Source: Archegozetes longisetosus
Taxonomy: Eukaryota > Arthropoda > Arachnida > Sarcoptiformes > Trhypochthoniidae
Direction: 5' to 3'
Assembly: GCA_018873245.2 (NCBI GenBank)
Contig: JAEMBT020000005.1
Location: 4,512,001 to 4,576,000, forward strand
Length of the DNA stretch: 64,000 nucleotides
Shown: piece after piece, positions 22,335 to 36,013 of the stretch
Layout of the letters: every line of letters begins with the position of its first letter
How positions within the stretch are numbered: position 1 is the first letter of the stretch
Translations under genes and position numbers: made by a program
Notes under the pieces: generated by a model
The model's database searches: none
What the model saw: the letters and a program-made list of their open reading frames with translations, nothing else
What the model was told of the DNA's origin: nothing

Positions 22335-24782
22335 AGCTCGACCGCATACATCATCAGACTTTCTGGTGATATATTCGACTCGAAGATGGATTGCTAAGCA
22401 TACCAAGCATTGCTAAGTTTTATTTTAACAACTTTATGGGCGCATATTGGAGTCCGCAAAGGTTTTTTTAAAAATTTATGCAAAAGCCATCATCCATTGA
22501 ATATTGGTCTAATAGTGGAGCAGAGAATAGTGTTTAAGTTATGTTCCGATAGCGATAGTGCGGTATCAGCACCAGTACTGGTAGTGTCGCACATCTAGTA
22601 GTCAAGTTGAAGCACTCTTGTCTGATTTATTAGCCAACTTATCGCCTCCGTATCTACTTTAAAATCCTAAAATTTATCTTTTAAATGGACATTTGCACAT
22701 TTGTCAGCCTCTTAACACTATTACGGTTTTATAATATGCAAAATAGCAGAAATAGTTTATCTCTAAAAACCAACTCCAGTGGAACCAATCTAATAAAAAT
22801 TGTAACTCTTTTACTTTAGGCTATAATGTGGGCCCAAAACGGGTATACTATCTCCGAATGGGTTTCACTACTCAACAAAAGTAATTTAAATGAATCATTC
22901 AATTGCATATAATGGCAGTTATAATGACAGAAAATAAATGACAACCAGTTTAAAAGAGCCTGTTTTCCAATTAATTCGGTATCTATGATGAAAGTAAAGC
23001 CAGCGGGTGATCCAAATGCCATAACCTGCTGACAATGATATGGCAGTAAAAAATATATATAAATATACAAATATTCGCATTGGAATATTGCGTATCCGGT
23101 GATATTTTGCGCCCGAACTAATGCCTGCACAGTATTTAGTTACTCATAGTATTCAGTTACCCGTTTAATGTTATTATTACATTTTCTTCTTTCCAATATA
23201 GGGATAAATTTATTTTATTACATAGTTATATAAATTTATATAAATTTCTGTATTGTATACAAGGGTGAAGAAACTGACGCTCTCGCGGGAATGGGTTACT
23301 CAAATCTAAAATTTTTGGTCATTTGGCGTCACAAATTTGAATGAATAGAGAGTTTGACATAGTATATGAGAGCATGTCATGGAAAATTTGAAAGCTTTTG
23401 AAATGTTGCAACCCTCTCACTGGGGAATTTTACGCTTTCCTAAACAACTAGCAGCACAACCAGTCGCTCTTGTCTTTTAATCTTAACAGTTTTCATAGTG
23501 TTGTGGCGTGAGAGCTAATTTTCTATATTGGTACCAATTCCAGGATTACATATTGCCACCAATTCCAAGATTACATATTGACTCACATTTTTTCACACTA
23601 TTGCACTAAACTTTTCACTTTCCAACCCAATCAACCTTATGAAAGGGCTGGAAAAGATTTTGCCGGTAATACAGTATGTTATAACTCAACGGGTGTGCAA
23701 ACCTAATCAGCTCCATGGTTTGCCTGGCGTCTTTGCAAATAAATTGCGATAATCAGACCAACTGTTGGTGTCATTTAAGGCAATAGTGATTTGCCAGAAT
23801 AGTTTGATGTGGAATTGTTTTGATGTGGACCAGTATTGTGGTTAATAATACAACAGGCATATGGTTTATAAGCAAATCTAACTGCTACACATTATTACAA
23901 ATACTTACTGGCATAAGTTATTGGGATCGGTTTATATAAAAAACAGCACTCTTTTATTGGAAAATTGTGTAACAAAAAATGACCACTTTTTCCCATAACA
24001 TCAAAACGTTCGCATTGACAACTGACAAGTCATCATAATAGCATTCTATTGACCAAATTGACTTCACTTCATATTTCTTTTTTGCTTGCGCTCCGCATAC
24101 GTCAGTCAAAGCTTCCTAATAAACGTAACCTCAGATCAGCTAATGTTTCATAATATTTGTATTGTGTTACCCCTGACTCCAAAACTCATGCAACATATTA
24201 ACAAATACTATAATAGTTCTGCATGAAGATAGTGTAGTACTGTATGAAAGATGCTTTAGTTTTGTATAAAAAACGCTGTAGTTTTGTATAAATCACATTG
24301 TAGTCTGGTATGAAAGACTGTAATTCTGTATAACAGATACAACAGTTACTTCTGTAAAGTTTTCAACTTAATGGACTAGAGTTTCTTGCATTGAAAACTT
24401 GGCATTTAATACCTAGGCTGGGAATTGACTGAAAACTTTTGTCATTTAATATTTAGGTAGAGATTTTCTCGTTTTCAATCTAGTCCTCTTGTCATTAGGG
24501 CTGATATATAAGTGACGAGAAATTAGTTATAATTCCTTTAAATTTAAATGACTCCCATAAGCGTGATTTGCAAGCTTTCAATTTAATAGAGGCCACACTA
24601 CCACCAACTGGTTCCTCTTTGGTTTCACTATAGTTTGCAGTCCGTGGGGAGATATTGGCTTTTTATGCGCTTCGCTTTGTTTTATTGCCAAAAATGCAAA
24701 CTCTATAAAAATAAGTTTGTAAAGTCCAATATTGTGTTCAGCACAAATACAACAATATTTCATTCACTCTTCTTTTTTATTA

Positions 24783-25013
24783 CAGTCGTTCCCCTTTATA
24801 GTCAACCGATCGGTGCAGCCAAAAGTGTTCACTATAAGCGGCAATTCAGTATAGCTGTACACTTGTATATGGGATTTGAGAGATTTGTGTTGGGCATAGT
24901 GTTTGCTGTAAGCGGGTATTGACTAGAAGCTTGACTATAAGCTTGTCCACTATAAACATGGTTAGGATAAGCAAGTTAGCTGTAAGCGCATCCCTTATAA
25001 ACTGAGCTGACTG
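24783..25013. mobile_element. pogo/Tigger-type non-autonomous element, TA-flanked
   Basis: The sequence is bounded by TA dinucleotides (24781-24782 and 25014-25015) and has ends CAGTCGTTCCCCTTTATAGT and, reading inward from the right, CAGTCAGCTCAGTTTATAAG. The CAGT ends and TA duplication fit the Tc1/mariner superfamily, pogo-like branch. Internally CTATAAGC-like words recur several times. There is no transposase coding sequence. Confidence 0.55.
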
Positions 25014-25868
25014 TATGAAATTTTCGTGAGCTCGTTCTATTAAATCTAACTATGCTTTTTAAAAGATTAATGAATGTACAATTAGACCTGCATTGACATG
25101 AGAGCAATAAAACAGTGAAAATAGGAATAAGTTTTTGTTGATCTCTTTATTTTTTACTCTAATTGCAAATTAAAGCATAAAAGGGGAGAACATATGAATT
25201 GTTTATTATATAATGCATTGCTAATTACTATTGATCATGTCTTGCATTCTTGTTCACTCTTCAGTACTCAACCTAATGGTTATCGTTAAGAGGGATCGGA
25301 CTAATGGTTTAAGTTTATGCAAATATGCAATCAATAGTTTTGAAACTAGTTTTGGAAGCCATAAAAGAGGAATAATATGAACAATAATAATATTAATATG
25401 ATAATAATTCTGATTTATAATAAATGACATGAAAGCGATGATTCGCATGAGGATTGGATACCAATAGAGATCCGGTCACGTCATCATTAGCGCAATCCGA
25501 CGCGTGTCCGTATAATTAAACTGCTTTTTCATCAGTCCCTCACAGAAATCTATCAAATTCTTATTATAGTTAACATATCGTTAGATTTATTAATCATATA
25601 TAATCATTATAGCTCTCCTTTGTTAACATTTTTTACCACTGCCTGCTTTTAACTGATATATGATGACAAATTCAAATCTCATTTCCATTTATTTCCATTG
25701 ATACAAAGCAAAAATAAGTTTTACTAAAATAGTACTCATTCGACTGAATCTCTAAATGTATAAAAGATGAAAATATGCTAAAATAAAATAAGACCTAGCG
25801 ACTAATAGATAAATAAATAATAAGTAGCTCTTAGAGTATTAATGAAAGTATACAAGAAGAAAGATTGT

Positions 25869-25874
25869 TTATTT
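25869..25874 (-). terminator. candidate polyadenylation signal of the carboxypeptidase gene
   Basis: TTTATT on the plus strand reads AATAAA on the minus strand, 26 bp after the stop codon of the carboxypeptidase. It is the nearest canonical hexamer. Confidence 0.5.
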
Positions 25875-25899
25875 AGCTTTAAATGATTAAAAAACTAGT

Positions 25900-28800
25900 C
25901 TACAAAGGAGCTGTTTTGAGTAAATTAGCTGCGCTTCTCAAAGCGAGAGCAACGTCAGAGATATGTCTTCTCAACAATTGCCAGTATTGCTTAACTTTAG
26001 TTGCGTCACTTGGTTGTGTTTGAGTAATTTTCCTCATCAGGTCCTGCATGCCGGGGAAGACAACTGTAGAATATTTGTTATATTTAAATGGCGCGTACAA
26101 AACATTCTTAATTTCTGGTCTTTCATCCAATCCTTCAGGCTTTATGAAAGTTCGTTCCAGTCCCATCATTATATCGTTCATTTGTCTCACTAAATAAGGA
26201 TTATTCATGTCGAGATCTTTCAACCTTTCCTCCCATTCCATCGCGGCTAAGCTGAAATTTGCGATAGAAGTCTCCAACATATCAATTAGTTGCTTATTGG
26301 GGCCATAAGTTAATTGGTTTTTAGGTAAGATTTGATTTTTGTTGCCTTTCCACATGTTTTCATAATCAGTTTGTACTCTATTTGCGAGTTCATTGATTCT
26401 AAACGGCAATAGAGAAGACCCTGAGATCGCATGCATTAGTACTCCCAACAGTCGAGAACACGTTTCGTGAAGAAAAAATGATGGATCAATCAATTTCTCA
26501 ACTAAATTAAATGTTTCATATCCTGTATGATATGCGGGATAACCACTGATCGGATATTTTTGCTGAAAATATTAGATTAAAAATTATTTGAGTGTAACAA
26601 TTATTCAATTGATGCTTAGAGTAAAACAGTTTTGGAGTATATGCTTTAATATAATTTTCAAATTAATCAAATTACTAGAATGAAATATAAACTTTGGCCT
26701 TCTATGCATCTTTTGGTAGTTTTGCTATGAGAGACTCTGCTCAATAGGCTAATGAGTCGCAGGAATTCAATTTTCTTAGTGCTTCACTTTCTTTTTTCAT
26801 ACCTTGTCAAATGTGAATTCGATATTGATGGCAGGAATACCACCGAAAAAAGAGAAAGGCGCGTGATCTGTGCCTGATCCAAGTGTATTGATTCTATAGT
26901 TTGCAGAGCATTATATCAAAATTCTTATCAAAACTTATAAAATTTAAATAAAACTAAGTATTACTTAGGTTTATCCAACTCTCCGTAAAGTCTCTTTTGA
27001 TATTCTATCCATGAGTCGTAAACCGTGCTATCATTTTGAAATGGAATATATTGAGTAACTTCTCGAAGCAGTTCCATCAAAGACGGCGAACTATCAGGAC
27101 TCAAATAAGGGCCTTTAATACAGGTGTCGACATTGATATATGCGACTGCTCTTTGAGATAATAGGTGTATGTACTCTTCAACCCATTCACAAGAACCGAT
27201 CAAGCCGAATTCTTCAGCGGTCCAGCTGGCGAAAACCATGGTGCGCCTGGGCCTCCAGTTGGATTGTTTGTGCAAAGCGCCAAAAATACGCGTGACCTCA
27301 AGAAGAGCAGCGGTACCACTGGCAGCATCCATCGCACCGAAACCCCAGGCGTCACGATGATTACCTAATATAACATACCGATCCGCCTCTACTGATCCCT
27401 CCAAAATTCCAATTACGTTATAAATATTCTTTCTTTCGAGGTGGTTATTAACTACTAGTCGCAATTTCCTGTCAGAATATCAATATTAGTAATAATAGCT
27501 TTAATTATTTATTTAATAATTCATGCCAACTGAAACTTGATCACTACTGAAATCATCATTATTGCAATAATTGATATCTAATTAAAATCTACTTCTCCGC
27601 GTTTTCCTGATTAAAGCCAGGACCCAATCTGTAGGTTATATTAAATCCTCCGTTCCAGTCATCAAATTCAGGTGTATTGGGAACAGGTATACCACCCATT
27701 AATCTTAAAATAGAGAAACAGTAAGTAAAAGATAGTAGGAAATAGAAAAATAATAAGTAGAAGGCAGCAAGAAATAGAAAATAGTAAGACTTTAATAGGC
27801 ATTAGCTGTGATAGTGCAATAAAGATTAAAGGATAAGCATTGACGCAAAATTGCATCAATACATCAAAAGAGACATTTAGTTAATGTCGTACTTGAAAAT
27901 AGAGAGCGCGTCTTCATATCCAATTGGTTGACTCGGGATTTTTGGTAGCTGTATGTCTTCGGGGTCGTAATGGAATGCACCGTCTGAAATGATGCATTGC
28001 AGCAATACGTAATATTAGCTTACACAGTATTACAGTAATATTGGCTCTTCTTATAACACATAATATGCTCAATCAAAAGTAACAGCTCACCAATTAATGC
28101 TGGAAATCCTGGGGTCAATACGTCTCCCTTTTAATCAGCAAATAGTTGCAAATATGCTTTCATTTCTGTTTAATACTTTTATTCTATGTTCTACATTCGA
28201 AAACTTAATAGTCCATGATAGCAACCAGATGCAATGCCTTGTGATGATGTGCTTTCTATCAGACCATAATATCTTTAGATACCAACAAACTTATTTGATA
28301 GTAATCAAAGTAAATCTAAACCGAGCTTGGCAACATGACAGGAAGGTCGACATGGCAACGGCCTTTTACTTGTTGCTATCAAGGACTATTAAGTTTGTAG
28401 ATGTAACCTACCATTGTATTTCCAATGTTTCCTCTCTGCATAGCTTTGCCATTCATCCACCAAGTATTGGGATAAAGATTTTCTGGTTGTGTCCCTTCTC
28501 TTGCCATCTCAAGAGGATCGGAATAGAGTATAACCCCAACGACACCTCTCATGGCCGCATTATCACACTTAGGGAGAAGACAAAATTACTGTTTGGCTTA
28601 AAATATGAAATATTCATTGTATAGCAGTTATTACTGTATAGTAATGTTTACAGTGTAGTCATTACTACTACACAGTATGTACAAAACAACTAATTTGATG
28701 TCATACTAGTATTAATTAGAAACTATGTGAACCTTGTTTCCTCTGAATATTTTTCCATATTTAATAATGCAAATCTTTCCCCTCAAATCGATTCTGGCAT

Positions 28801-29798
28801 AGTTCTGTAATAAATCAAAGTCTTTTTGGCGACCATAATTGCAGAAGACTGGATCTGCGATCACATCTGCTTTGGGAGCAAAACTATTATAAGCGTCAAC
28901 AAAGCTAGCATGCATTTCATCTTTTCGAAGAGGAACTTCTTGGTGTTCTGATGTAAACAAAATCTTCCCATTTCTTCCGTCAATGATATGGACTTTGTTT
29001 GGATTTGTCGAGTTCGAGTATGAAAGTAATACTTTGTATGGCACAAGATATGCCCGATCGAGACCGTGCTCTATGAATGAATCTCTCATATGTGCCGCTA
29101 ATTGTTCATCGCGTGCACTTCCCGGCAAATGGGGTTCGAGCGATATGAATCTGTAATAAGTTGAAGTTAAATCAATTCAGTTATTACTACTCTAAATGAT
29201 CCGAACTTTAATTTATCTCATCTTAATAGTCATCTCACTTTAAGTTGTCGCGAAGTGTTTCATTACTGACGTCTTCTACTATACGCTTTACTATTGGGTC
29301 GTCTCGACCTAAAAATTGGTTTTCAGTCATCTGCTTGAGTAGATTAATTTTGGTTTGATTTTCTTCTGAGAGTGGAGGAGTCATTGTGTAGGAGCCTATA
29401 ATATGTAAAATCTGTATATATAAGGCCTAATAAGGAAACGGCTTAATATGTAATTTACGATAAGCCTAACATATTTTATGAATTTTAGACTAAATGCTAG
29501 ACAGTTGCAAATTGTTATAAACTATTTATTTAGTTAAAGTGTCATTTTTCATATAGATTTATAAATATATTTTAAAAACAATATTATCAGATAAACTGGT
29601 GTAAAATAAACTTGAGTCTGTCATTTATTATAAGCAAATCCATTAATAATCATAGTCTTAAGCTAAGTTATAAATGGCTGTGTGAATAAATAAGATATCC
29701 GTTTATAAGTTAATCTTCTTACCAATCAGTATACCGAGAATTAGAGCTACCACTCCAATAGTCAGAACTGCTAAGAGTGTTGGAGAAACTGCTGGCAT
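25900..29798 (-). CDS. FOLH1: glutamate carboxypeptidase II / NAALADase, peptidase family M28B
   Basis: Di-zinc exopeptidase that removes C-terminal glutamate from peptides such as N-acetyl-aspartyl-glutamate or folyl-polyglutamate in characterised relatives; it is a type II membrane ectoenzyme. Ten exons on the minus strand: 29798-29723, 29395-29239, 29150-28733, 28567-28412, 28127-28091, 27983-27893, 27703-27593, 27468-26965, 26893-26803, 26562-25900; all GT-AG and in phase, 767 residues (human FOLH1 has 750). A membrane helix lies at about 8-27, then a protease-associated domain, the M28 peptidase (about 350-560) and a C-terminal dimerisation helical domain. Zinc ligands and catalytic residues are intact: His386, Asp396, Glu434 (catalytic), Glu435, Asp463, His559. 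Glutamate-pocket Arg214 (FRGNK) and Lys710 (YNKY) are also conserved. The GRAR arginine patch of human FOLH1 is absent, so substrate specificity is uncertain. The symbol names the orthologue group. Confidence 0.95.
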
Positions 29799-30196
29799 GT
29801 CTTAAATGGAAAACAAAGTTAAATGATTAATTACAATACAGAACTGATTATAATCGTCTCTAGAAAGATTGATTTCTATTTCTAATTAGAGCGTGCTATG
29901 AAAGATTATTTCATTGATTTGATTCACGGCAACAGTGCCTCAAATCTGTTTAATAAATAGTCTTTAACCAAGTCCTCAACAAATACTCCTCAAATGGTCC
30001 GTATTTGTTACCCAAATACCTTTTACTAATGAATCACAAGCAATAGCTAAGAGCTCCGACTAAATTACTTTCTCAAGTTCTGATATGCCAAAATAGTTAA
30101 GATAATTCAAGCGCTTATTACTTAGTATGTAATTTAAAAAGTAATTATACTTATACTCACTTTAATATTATTGAGTATGAGGTTGGAGTTTTTCAG

Positions 30197-30276
30197 TTAC
30201 TCAGTCTTTGAGTTACTCAGTCTTTGAGTTACTCAGTCTTTCAGTTACTCAGTCTTTCAGTTACTCAGTCTTTGAG
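30197..30276. repeat. 16-bp tandem repeat, five copies
   Basis: Units of TTACTCAGTCTTTGAG at 30197, 30213, 30229, 30245 and 30261, almost identical (TTTGAG or TTTCAG endings). It lies about 400 bp upstream of the carboxypeptidase start codon, so it could touch its promoter; that is inference only. Confidence 0.95.
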
Positions 30277-33200
30277 TTTTGGCTATACTTCTTCCTTTAA
30301 CTGTTAATAAGAAAGTTAATATGCGACTAATTTTGCTTTTCACTCGACTCCTGCTTCTAAAATCAGAATCAGACATAAGGGAGACTATCTTTCGCTATAC
30401 TTACTACCCCAACTTCTTCCCTTTGCTACTGAGTGGGTGGCAATCTTCCAACTTCTCGATCGCTCCTTTCTTTCTACGATATTTTTGTATTCACATAAAT
30501 TCTTTTTGCTACAACTCAACATCAATTACTTTGGAAACTTGAATGACGCACCTGAAAACATAGACTATCTTTTCTAAGCTTAGAGACTAATTCTTTGTTC
30601 TTAATTAAACAAATAATCTTTTGGTCGAACTAATTGCTCATATATTCTAATTTCAATTATATTTGATATATTAGATGACTAAATATGTTATCTATTAGTT
30701 GAATCTATACATTGAATCATTGAGTGATCGTCTATCGATTGAGTAATAATAATAAAAAATGTTTAACCCATCCAATGGTTGAATATTAGATAACAAATAA
30801 AAATGTTAATTATTAATAATAAATAACATATTATCTGAAAGTTGGATTAATGAATGGTAATTATTGAACCTGTTTAGCATAAAAGCATTATTGGAAATAT
30901 AGTGCTGTAATATTTCATAACTGGATAGTCTGATGGATGATTTTTTATCATGCAGATTGTTCCACTTGTACACCACTTTGTCGGTGCATTATTATCTGTT
31001 TATGAGCTCAGGTGCATCCATAGTATCTGCATTTAATAATCGGCTTTGATGTCTCACATCACTAGTCAGAGCCTGTGATGGAAGGATCTTTTTGGGTTTA
31101 GTTAATTGCACCTTTAATCGTTTCGATCATCACTAGTATTGCATCGCATCGACAACAGTATTACTTCATTCAATAGTATTATTTTATTCAATATAAGCCA
31201 TCGTCAACAGTATTATTTAGCTGAATGTAAGCCATCGTCAACACTAGTATTTAGCTGAAAATAAGCTAGAGCCAATACAGAATATAAACCATAGTCTCCA
31301 TATGTTAGCTTTTTGGCCTACAATAACCTTACTTATGGCATATAATTAATCGAATCCCTTGATGCAAGACCTCCGCTCTAATCCATTTATTAGATGAAAC
31401 TCCAGGTGTTCTTATGTACAGATGCTGTCTTGTTGCGAGCAATACTCCACGTAAGATGATATTTGTCATCTATTATACACAGTATCAATTGAACAGCTTC
31501 TAAACCAATATTTAAAAGCAAAGAACCCATGTTATGGGTTTCTAAAATACACTCTCTTTTAAACCTTTCAAATGGCATCAAATGCGATCAAACTAAGAAT
31601 CTATTTCAGTCCAGTTGGATATGCAGTTATCTCTTTCTATAAATAACTTGATTTTCTATTGCATTATCGGATCTCGTTTTTCACATCTATTTCTGTTCAA
31701 ACGTATTGACAATTCATCCTCTATAAAGGATCTTTATTCAGATCAAGTATTTCGTTTACCTAAATGCAATCCTATCTCTAAAGCACAACTATCTTTCCCC
31801 ATAAATTTTATATTTACTTTCTCTACGTTTCATTTTTTTGAACATTTTCCCAAAATTTGAATTTGAAGGGCTTTTTATATGAAGGTTAAAGATAATAATT
31901 TTGATTTTTATACACTAAATCAAGTTTTTAAAACCATATAAAGTAATTTACTTAAGTAATGAATTAATTAACTGAATAAGTTTGAGGAATTACAACATTT
32001 ATGGTTATGTACCTTATTTTATTTATAAGAAAAAGTCTCTAATCATATTCAGAATAACACACTGTTCAGAATTTTTGGCATCAATCATATGCTTTATATG
32101 CTTTTTATCCGTTTCTCATTAAACTTTTCTTTTTCAAGAGATTAAACTTTCACGAATGCAGTTATTCTGTGAGCATATTATTTGATATATCATTATATGG
32201 AAACAAATAATAACTCATTGACAAAAAAACTGAACAAAAACTTTTAATGCAAATAATCCTGAGAATACATTTGATTTATACAATGGCATTGTAATAGAGC
32301 TGAAAAAACATTTGATAGTTGTCAAGTTGTCACCTTTGTTATAACACTACGTGTCACTTACATAATAATATGCGCTCTAATCTAATGCATTTATGATTTG
32401 GCTTCTGCATTATCTTTCTATTAATCAAATGACTAACCTTCTCTACCCAAAACTTGATTCATTAATTTGATTTTCCAGTACGTAGGAACATGGTGCTTCT
32501 TCTCTTAATTGAAAATTCAGCTCACACTTACAGTTGTTCTAGGTTTAAACTGAAAAAACGCCTTCACATCTTTTGACTAGAAACATTGTTTTTCAACAAT
32601 CATAACAATGATCGATTCTTCTGTTTAGATTTGAAATCTAGAATTGGGATTAAAACTTTTGACCGCTGTTTTAGCTAAAGTTCTACTTAATGACATTTTT
32701 ATGCAAAAGACTGAATTCATATTAATTATTGGTTTAATCCTTAAAAATGATACGCTAGAATTTAATCCCAAAGGTATGAGTTGATCAAACTCTAATTAAG
32801 AAGGTATTTGTGATGAAAAAATAAATGTCATACTCGTAGAGAAAGATAATATAAAAAGATTATGAAAGTATACGCTCTCATTAAGAAACGAAATTTGAGA
32901 GCTAGTAATTAATACAGAGATCCCAAGCATTTGTCACGTGTAATCATCAACTAGAAAATATGATCTAAATATGATCTTCAGCTCTACTGCTCATCCATTG
33001 AAAAAATTAAGAATATCATATTATTAGACGTCATATCATTTATTAAAGAAACTTTTCACTCTAAACTTCTACTAATGTTAATTATATTAACTTTATTCTC
33101 AAAAAGCTTATTACACACAACTCTACTATTATTCATACTGCTTGAAAAATACTCTCAAGAATACAACTCTATGTTTGACTAACGTCTTTAAACTGAATAT

Positions 33201-33979
33201 AACGCTTTCAAAATTATGTTTAATACTATTTCTTCTTGCGTTTTATCTAATATTTCAAATAGATTTACTGCGTTTCATTCCAGGAATAGCGCATCACATC
33301 TGCATTAGCTATGAAAAGAATGAATATCAAGATATGATATTACGATTCAGTTTGTCTGTAATGAAAATAAATGCTAGTAATTATGCAATACAATGACGCA
33401 TAATTGTTTAGAAATAAGCTGTCATTCTCACCTGTTTCTATTGAGTGACCGTATCTGAAAGGGGTTTTCAGTTTGCTGATAGTTTTATGTCCAGCGGCAG
33501 CACATCGCGTGCAATAGAGACAAGTTGCGTACGACCACCTGAGTCCAAGTCCATCACCAATCAATTTGAGTCTCTTTACTATGTTTAGAGTCTCTTTTGT
33601 TATCAGTAGTTATTGTATGAGGGCTTTTATCCTGTCTATTATTCTAACTATAACTCTAACTATAACTATAACTCTAAGCACTGTGTATGAAAGATTCTCA
33701 TTTGTGATAAAAGTTTCAATTATGCCGTTTTCATACACTAAATCTGAATGGCAGTGATCGGTCCATATCTAATATTAGATATATTGAATGAGAGGACAAA
33801 CAGAAAAATCAACAAAACAACTTGGTCTGATAATTGATATTTATTGCCAGATTATTTTTGCATTTTTGCTCTTGTTTTTCCGCTAGAATCAAATGAACTA
33901 GTGATAATAACTTTTAGCACAAAACAAGCATAAGTAATGTTATATAGCGTAGTAAAAGTTGGCGCGGATCAGAATAAAA

Positions 33980-34040
33980 GTTAGTGGAGACTAGAGTAGA
34001 GTTAGTGGAGACCGGAGTAGAGTTAGTGCAGACCATAATA
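33980..34040. repeat. 21-bp tandem repeat, three copies
   Basis: Units of GTTAGTGGAGACTAGAGTAG-type sequence start at 33980, 34001 and 34022; the third is partly diverged. Confidence 0.85.
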
Positions 34041-35918
34041 CACGCAGTCGAAGCGCTTTCTTCTTAATCGAGCCGACATGCACACAATCATATGACAAAT
34101 ATCTGCTTTTAGTGTTTCACTTATAATCATATACGGCTTAGAATATGAGTAACAGTTGTATTTTGAGTGCTACCATTTATGCTATATAAATGGTAACTTA
34201 GCCTGAGCATAAGAAAGGGTCTAAATTAATGTGAAAATTATGCACTATATCCAGTAGAACATAAATGTAATCATTTTGGTGGTATAGTTCTCTAATATGG
34301 TTTTTCTTTCCTTTTCGTGATATATTTCATTAATTTTTTATGCAGTAGCACTGCCATTTGATCAATTATACAAACTATGTGTATATTATTATTACGGCTC
34401 AAAAATTACGACTAATATCTATTTTCTACTTATGACAAAAGACTCCGTCAGTTCATAAGTTTATTAAATTGCATGAGAAAATCTGAACGGTTTTTAAATT
34501 TAAATCGTTATTTCTAATATCTTTAATGTCCTAAAAGTGTGCAAATGCAATTTATGACCAAATCTGCAGCAATATTCCCATTGTTCTTAAATAGAAAGTA
34601 GTTGTGAAGTTGAATATCAGATGAATTGAATGGTTATGTGAAGTCAGCAATAGTAATAAAAGTGATTATTTTAGTGACAACAAATAACTGTAGTAACATA
34701 AGAGCGAAGGAAGCATTAGAGACAGAAGAGGGTTTTCACAGTAGAAGAATATAAAGCAATAGAGGAGTAGTAACTATTAGGCGATTTCTCGTTTATTAAT
34801 GGGCAAACATTAGACTGTTTGCATGTTCGGCATGTTGAGGCAATTTGATACAGACAAAGCAAGCTTAATAGTCGAGAAGCAATGCTTCAAAAGAAAGGGT
34901 CACTTGCATTCATCTCAGGATTTATCGGTTTTGCTTTACCCAGAATTCCAAACTTCACTACAGTCCTGATTGGGTAAAATGGGATTGACGGAAATCCGCT
35001 TCTGATCATCGCAGCTCTATTACAAGACGATGCATCTCATAGAGAGTTAATGATCCTCTCATTACTTAGTAAGAGAAGTTTCGGACAAAAATTATTTCTG
35101 GGAAAGAATCTGACCAATTGTTGCCCAGTAAGTGAATGGAGCCATAAGTGGGGCCAGAAGTGAGGCCTAGTAATAGAGAAGCTCATTACTGACCCATTTC
35201 CCATCAATAGGCTGTAGTTATGATTTTTGCTAAGCACCCTTTGGTCTGCAAACAAGTCCAAACACTAGCAATTCATGAAAGTCTAGATGGGTATCATCTG
35301 AATCATTACAATTGAATACAGTATGGGGCAGAGCATATGCATCTTCCACGCACTGCTGACTACAACTAAAAACCCTTTGATTTTCAATCGATCTTAATTG
35401 TTAAGTACACGTGACTTTATAGACAACATCATATTCCAATGCAATAATTCATAATCCTTCCATTGAATCGGTTATTGACTAAGTAGTGTTCATAGTGAGG
35501 GGCACTCGAACCTATTTTTTATTTAATGTTCCGAATTGCATTGATTTGAGCAATATAATGATCGACTTACAAAACCAAAAAGGCTCAAATCTATCTTTAT
35601 AGGAGAGGGGGACAGAGATAGCACTTTAGTGACTGAGCAATCCTAATATCCTAAACAAAATACATTCTGATAATCTTCAAGTATTGATCCCTCAAAAGGC
35701 TCTTTCTCGCAATGCACAACTCTATTAGACTGTTTCTAAACTTAACGTTCCGCACAAAACCAATTGCCTCAATGTTAAAATTAGATTCGTGTTAAATAAC
35801 CATAACTCTTGATGATCGGTCTGAGTTTTGAAGAGATAAACAAACTTATATCTAAAATATAAGTTGCATAATAAGCCTATTTGTTAGACAATGTAATATA
35901 TATATTTCGGAATACATT

Positions 35919-36013
35919 TGAAAAGGTTGGCTAACATTAGAAAAGTTGGATAACGTTGGAAAAGTTGGATAGCATTGTAAAAGTTGGCAATCATAGGAAA
36001 AATTGGCTAATAT
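35919..36013. repeat. about 19-bp degenerate tandem repeat, five copies
   Basis: Repeated GAAAAGTTGGATAACATT-like units with substitutions and 1-bp length changes. Confidence 0.75.

Larger units (their letters stand above)
18372..25868. other. intergenic region between the DUF229 and carboxypeptidase genes (convergent)
   Basis: The two flanking genes point toward each other. The 7.5 kb between them has no supportable gene; open frames here are short and without domains. It is rich in small inverted-repeat elements (19017-19140, 20857-20999, 22279-22334, 24783-25013), a hairpin at 20076-20124, and degenerate short tandem repeats near 18650-18740, 19620-19690, 19745-19800, 23530-23580 and 24200-24345. 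Confidence 0.55.

Noticed and set aside
22816..23130. 104-codon minus-strand frame
   Set aside because: No domain, no splice context, and includes AT microsatellite sequence; treated as chance.
28097..28624. 175-codon plus-strand open frame
   Set aside because: It lies antisense to exons 4 and 5 of the carboxypeptidase and the intron between them; the minus-strand exons are conserved and in phase, so this is a shadow frame.
35620..35640. AGATAGCACTTTAGTG, resembling the right arm of the dispersed hairpin family
   Set aside because: The matching left arm is missing and the similarity is too short to count as a fifth copy.
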